Shown here in pieces: positions 62,498-64,000 of a stretch of 64,000 nucleotides of DNA. Below the pieces are notes generated by a model. That model ran no database searches and was not told where the DNA came from. It saw nothing but the letters and a program-made list of their open reading frames with translations. The stretch comes from Persicirhabdus sediminis. GTDB taxonomy: Bacteria; Verrucomicrobiota; Verrucomicrobiia; Verrucomicrobiales; Akkermansiaceae. The translations under genes were made by a program, and so were the position numbers. The stretch spans positions 62,001 through 126,000 of the forward strand of contig NZ_JAENIM010000042.1 in assembly GCF_016595495.1 (NCBI RefSeq), given 5' to 3'. How positions within the stretch are numbered: position 1 is the stretch's first letter; each line of letters opens with the position of its first letter.

Positions 62498-64000
62498 CTA
62501 ATCTTCCACAATCACGCGGAAACCAACATTATACACTTTCTGGAAAGATGGATAATTGACACGGAAACTAGAAGTAGCTCGGTGCGGGCGATCGCGCCAT
62601 GATCCCCCTCTAACCACCATATTTTCACCGGCTTGCTCGGTCACGTGACCATCTTGCAGCGGATACGGCTGATAGATGGAGCGAGTCCACTCAGCCACAT
62701 TACCGTGCATATCGTAGAGCCCCCATGGGTTTGCCTTATACTCACCACTCTTGGTGTGCAGGAAATGACCATCATCTACTGATTTATCAGCTGGAATGTA
62801 GGCCTCGTATTCGTTCGGGTTGGCTAGGGTATAGATACCGAAGTAGCTGTGCTCACCCTTACTAGAGGTGTCGGTAGCGTACTGCTCAGTCGCTTTATCA
62901 GCTAAGTTAGCAAATTTACCAAAATCGCTACCAGCCTTGCCAAACCAGAACGGTGTGGCGGTGCCAGCGCGGCTTGCCCACTCCCACTGCACTTCGCTAG
63001 GCAGGGTGACTTTTTTGCCAGTTTTCTCTGACAGCCACTTACAGAAATCCATAGCTTCATTCCAGCTGACACGAACAGCGGCGCGAGCGTCGTCATCCAC
63101 GTCAAAGCCAGTTTCACCAAACTGATAACCTACACGGTGCTCGTGACGGCTGTTGTGGTCAGGGTTGAACTTACGTAGCTGTTCGTTGCTGATTTCCATT
63201 TCAGCCATCCAGAATCCTTTTGCAATACGCTGTTTGTGCATTGGCAACTCGTCGAGATCACCATCAGCTGAGCCCATAACAAACTCACCAGCTGGGATGT
63301 AGACTAGCTTGATGGACATGCCACCACCTAGGTCAAGTGAGATTGGCTGCTTGCGTTCCGCTGCAATTTTAGCAGAAAACTCGATCTCGCCATCGCGGCG
63401 GACTTTTTCCACCATTGAGACATCAGGCATCTTCACCTTCACCTCGGCAATAGTTGAGGTCTGGCCAGTAGATACAAAATGCGCCTCAGGCAGGCCGTAT
63501 TTCTCTTTCATCTCTTGCGAGCGACGGATCGCCCGTTCCACTGGAGCTTTGTTGGTGTAACCTTCAACCACACGAATACGGTCACCATGATATGGCGTAT
63601 TCATATCAATCCACTCGTAAATGCGCAGCCATTCCTCAGAATCTAGCTCCACCCCGTAGTGGCCTTTTTTCAGCATCTGTACCAGCTCAGTGGTATCCGC
63701 GCTAAATTCCTTAGGTGTGAGCACATTCATATCACTCTCGATTCCCGGACCACGAGTCATCTTAAAGAGCTCAAAGTAACCTTTAGAAAACTTACCACCA
63801 CCGCGGCCAGCGTGCAGGCTGCCGCCGTAGCGCAGTCTAAATCCTTCCAACAAATCTGTGCCTAAGTATGGGATAGGCTTATCCTGATAATCAGCGCGGC
63901 GGCTGGTATAGCGACCGTCAGCTGGCTGACCATCGTGGCAGCCCATGCAGTGCTGGTTTACAATCGGCTGAATCTCGGTATCGTAATCGAAATTCACACC
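62498..64000 (-). CDS. Propeller / cytochrome c / SUMF1 fusion protein (partial; 5' end outside window)
   Basis: 501 residues, the C-terminal part of a second copy. The frame stays open to the last base of the window, so the start lies outside; the internal GTG at 63997 is not a start. It contains one haem motif CMGCH (the second of the complete copy, with M-G in place of M-A) and a full SUMF1 domain strongly similar to that of the neighbour (VYIPAGEFVMGSADGDL, VVRGGSWRDRPHRAT). Again no cysteines where copper-dependent formylglycine-generating enzymes have them. Same strand and order as its neighbour, so a tandem duplication. Confidence 0.9.
   Translation of the reverse strand, partial: GVNFDYDTEIQPIVNQHCMGCHDGQPADGRYTSRRADYQDKPIPYLGTDLLEGFRLRYGGSLHAGRGGGKFSKGYFELFKMTRGPGIESDMNVLTPKEFSADTTELVQMLKKGHYGVELDSEEWLRIYEWIDMNTPYHGDRIRVVEGYTNKAPVERAIRRSQEMKEKYGLPEAHFVSTGQTSTIAEVKVKMPDVSMVEKVRRDGEIEFSAKIAAERKQPISLDLGGGMSIKLVYIPAGEFVMGSADGDLDELPMHKQRIAKGFWMAEMEISNEQLRKFNPDHNSRHEHRVGYQFGETGFDVDDDARAAVRVSWNEAMDFCKWLSEKTGKKVTLPSEVQWEWASRAGTATPFWFGKAGSDFGKFANLADKATEQYATDTSSKGEHSYFGIYTLANPNEYEAYIPADKSVDDGHFLHTKSGEYKANPWGLYDMHGNVAEWTRSIYQPYPLQDGHVTEQAGENMVVRGGSWRDRPHRATSSFRVNYPSFQKVYNVGFRVIVED

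Noticed and set aside
58309-64000. Classic formylglycine-generating enzyme for the sulfatase at the left edge
   Set aside because: The SUMF1 domains lack the copper-binding cysteine pair and are fused to a cytochrome and a propeller, so maturation of the sulfatase is not supported.

Overview
The window is about 64 kb of chromosomal bacterial DNA of intermediate GC. It most likely comes from a marine or other free-living member of the Verrucomicrobiota (order Verrucomicrobiales would fit). This is inferred from the gene families: secreted fusions of a hydrazine-synthase-like propeller, c-type haem sites and a SUMF1 domain; a sulfatase; very large NPCBM/PKD surface proteins; SCO proteins with a CX5C motif; pseudopilins; and dispersed non-coding repeats of a kind common in the Planctomycetota-Verrucomicrobiota group. 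No single marker gene here fixes the genus. There is no prophage, no intact insertion sequence and no CRISPR array.

Layout. 1-8.3 kb: the end of a sulfatase, bifunctional glutathione synthesis (gshF), a DUF4870 membrane protein, an old yellow enzyme, a secreted vWA / META-YbaY / HAD operon and rlmH. 8.8-15.3 kb: one giant secreted protein (about 2160 residues) with NPCBM, PKD and CBM6-like modules, one c-type haem site and a DnaJ-like cysteine cluster. 15.3-16.6 kb: non-coding repeats. 16.6-24 kb: pfkA, tRNA-Cys, an EamA transporter, two tandem outer-membrane beta-barrel paralogues, a short ParC/GyrA-type topoisomerase subunit and a cytochrome c. 24-27.4 kb: a PocR-AraC regulator in an operon with a CcoI/FixI-type copper ATPase. 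27.5-33.2 kb: a secreted cupin, maf, a lipid kinase, a SanA-like protein and an alpha-galactosidase-like enzyme. 33.2-44 kb: an EcsC protein, a putative lipoprotein without close family, direct repeats, rplM-rpsI, a Kv-type channel, a vWA-like protein, gluQRS, a Phd/RelE toxin-antitoxin pair, an AraC-Ogt fusion, a phosphodiester glycosidase-like protein and an SCO operon. 44-52.5 kb: a large LacZ-type beta-galactosidase, a CAP-domain protein and the grpE-dnaJ-rsmE operon. 52.5-57.8 kb: a probable metal-related pair (small CxxC protein, Met/His-rich outer-membrane protein), another beta-barrel, two related pseudopilins and a propeller protein. 57.8-64 kb: a tandem array of three homologous genes (a relic, a complete copy and a partial copy) for the propeller / cytochrome / SUMF1 fusions.

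Functionally the window mixes housekeeping genes with a large secreted and outer-membrane repertoire: glycan degradation (GH2, GH36-like, sulfatase), c-type cytochromes and copper handling. Most convergent genes are separated by clear Rho-independent terminators.

The most striking genome-scale signal is the word AGCTGG/CCAGCT. It recurs about 6-9 times per kb on both strands, in genes, intergenic repeats and terminator stems, where about 0.5 per kb is expected by chance. One gene of about 1 kb (34039-35052) lacks it completely, which suggests recent arrival.
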